From contig CP059069.1 of NCBI GenBank assembly GCA_017798145.1, positions 543,226 through 607,225 of the forward strand: a stretch of 64,000 bases of DNA, written 5' to 3'. Both the position numbers and the translations under genes were made by a program. Shown in pieces: positions 63,721-64,000 of this stretch. The notes beneath the pieces are model-generated. The model ran no database searches, had not been told where the DNA came from, and was given only the letters and a program-made list of their open reading frames with translations. The DNA is from Akkermansiaceae bacterium. GTDB taxonomy: Bacteria > Verrucomicrobiota > Verrucomicrobiia > Verrucomicrobiales > Akkermansiaceae. Positions within the stretch are counted from its first letter, which is position 1; each line of letters opens with the position of its first letter.

Positions 63721-64000
63721 ATCGGGTCCCGGGGAGTGATTAGCTCCCCGGTCCCACACCACCCTGCGTATGGCTCCATACAGGGCGGTTCCAATCAGAC
63801 ACGGGCATCAGGCCCGTAGTGAACAACGATGCAGTTCGACCGGTGATGTTCAGTTCATTTCCGACATTCGCCTGCTTGGGCGGGAGCCGGTTGCGGTGTT
63901 GCTCCGGCTGGCTGCCTCGCGGGCACGCCCCTTCGCCCAGTGGCGGAGGGCGGCGATCTTGCCGTCCATTAGCTGCGCCAGGGGCACGGTGCCGGTGATG
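63721..64000 (-). mobile_element. 3' end of a probable group II intron (domains V-VI), minus strand
   Basis: Read on the minus strand, the end has a strong stem-loop AACCGCCCTGTATGG/CCATACGCAGGGTGGT at 63755-63790 in the place of domain V, then GTGTGGGACC and a second stem CGGGGAG/CTCCCCGG at 63727-63752 as domain VI, ending in CCCGAT at 63721, consistent with the AY end of group II introns. The 5' part lies outside the window. The call is by resemblance to bacterial group II intron 3' ends. Confidence 0.5.
63850..64000 (-). CDS. C-terminal fragment of a reading frame inside the probable intron
   Basis: Open from the window edge to a TGA at 63850-63852, coding 49 residues (ITGTVPLAQLMDGKIAALRH and on, ending RRMSEMN). 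It ends about 60 bp before the presumed domain V, the place where the domain IV reverse transcriptase/maturase gene ends. The sequence itself is not one I can assign to a reverse transcriptase, so the product is uncertain. Confidence 0.3.
   Translation of the reverse strand, partial: ITGTVPLAQLMDGKIAALRHWAKGRAREAASRSNTATGSRPSRRMSEMN

Overview
The window looks like a GC-rich Gram-negative chromosome, most consistent with Verrucomicrobiota or a related PVC lineage. This is inferred from overall content: outer-membrane efflux lipoproteins, PA14/thrombospondin-3/RHS surface proteins, a DUF1573 protein, a FeeM-like acyltransferase, and start codons often lacking a clear Shine-Dalgarno sequence. 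No rRNA or housekeeping gene is present to fix the taxonomy. Coding is mostly on the plus strand.

Region by region. (1) 1-7630 is a seven-gene operon whose genes overlap or nearly overlap at every junction: the 3' end of an alpha/beta-hydrolase-like gene, an alpha-oxoamine synthase, a FeeM/LuxI-type N-acyltransferase, a SAM methyltransferase, then a complete tripartite exporter (FtsX-like permease, ABC ATPase, HlyD-like lipoprotein adaptor, NodT/TolC-like channel). It reads as synthesis plus export of an acylated or aminoketone lipid-like small molecule. (2) 8065-11838 is an accessory stretch: a PcfJ-domain protein, a small XRE repressor with two matching operators, a small lipoprotein, and a DUF3987-like protein. 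(3) 12159-19149 is one end of an integrated element. It holds a displaced 3' fragment of tRNA-Tyr, repeated presumed integrase arm sites, a tyrosine integrase, an AlpA-like HTH protein, and replication-type genes: a weak primase-like protein, a possible initiator, a DUF3987-like protein, and a partner gene broken by an amber codon. (4) 19715-45146 is a large defence island. It contains a DUF1998 helicase, a SNF2/DrmD-like helicase, a Schlafen-AlbA protein, a DUF4145-like protein, a 1445-residue Eco57I-type methylase, an SMC-like ATPase, a HEXXH protein, a KAP NTPase, and an McrB with an EVE/PUA-like insertion. The last gene, mcrC, is broken twice: by a 66-bp insertion that duplicates 36 bp and brings stop codons, and by an IS3-family element.

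(5) 45293-47166 is mixed accessory DNA: an XRE regulator, an AT-rich zinc-ribbon membrane protein, a perfect hairpin and a decayed SRAP remnant. (6) 47167-59438 is a surface-protein operon (DUF1573, HEAT-like membrane protein, PA14 giant, RHS giant), followed by a small exported protein that may be the RHS immunity partner. (7) 59701-64000 is mobile: an IS200/RAYT-like element with terminal inverted repeats and a disrupting stop, a WGR-DNA ligase gene between two related palindromes, two cassette-like genes joined by a convincing integron attC-like site, and the 3' end of a probable group II intron on the minus strand.

How the parts fit: the tRNA fragment shows that the element lies to its right. 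The defence genes, IS and cassettes may therefore be cargo of one large island, or several insertions at a hot spot. No second tRNA-Tyr copy was recognised in the window. Start codons, fold calls and system names come from reading motifs by eye; no database search was possible.
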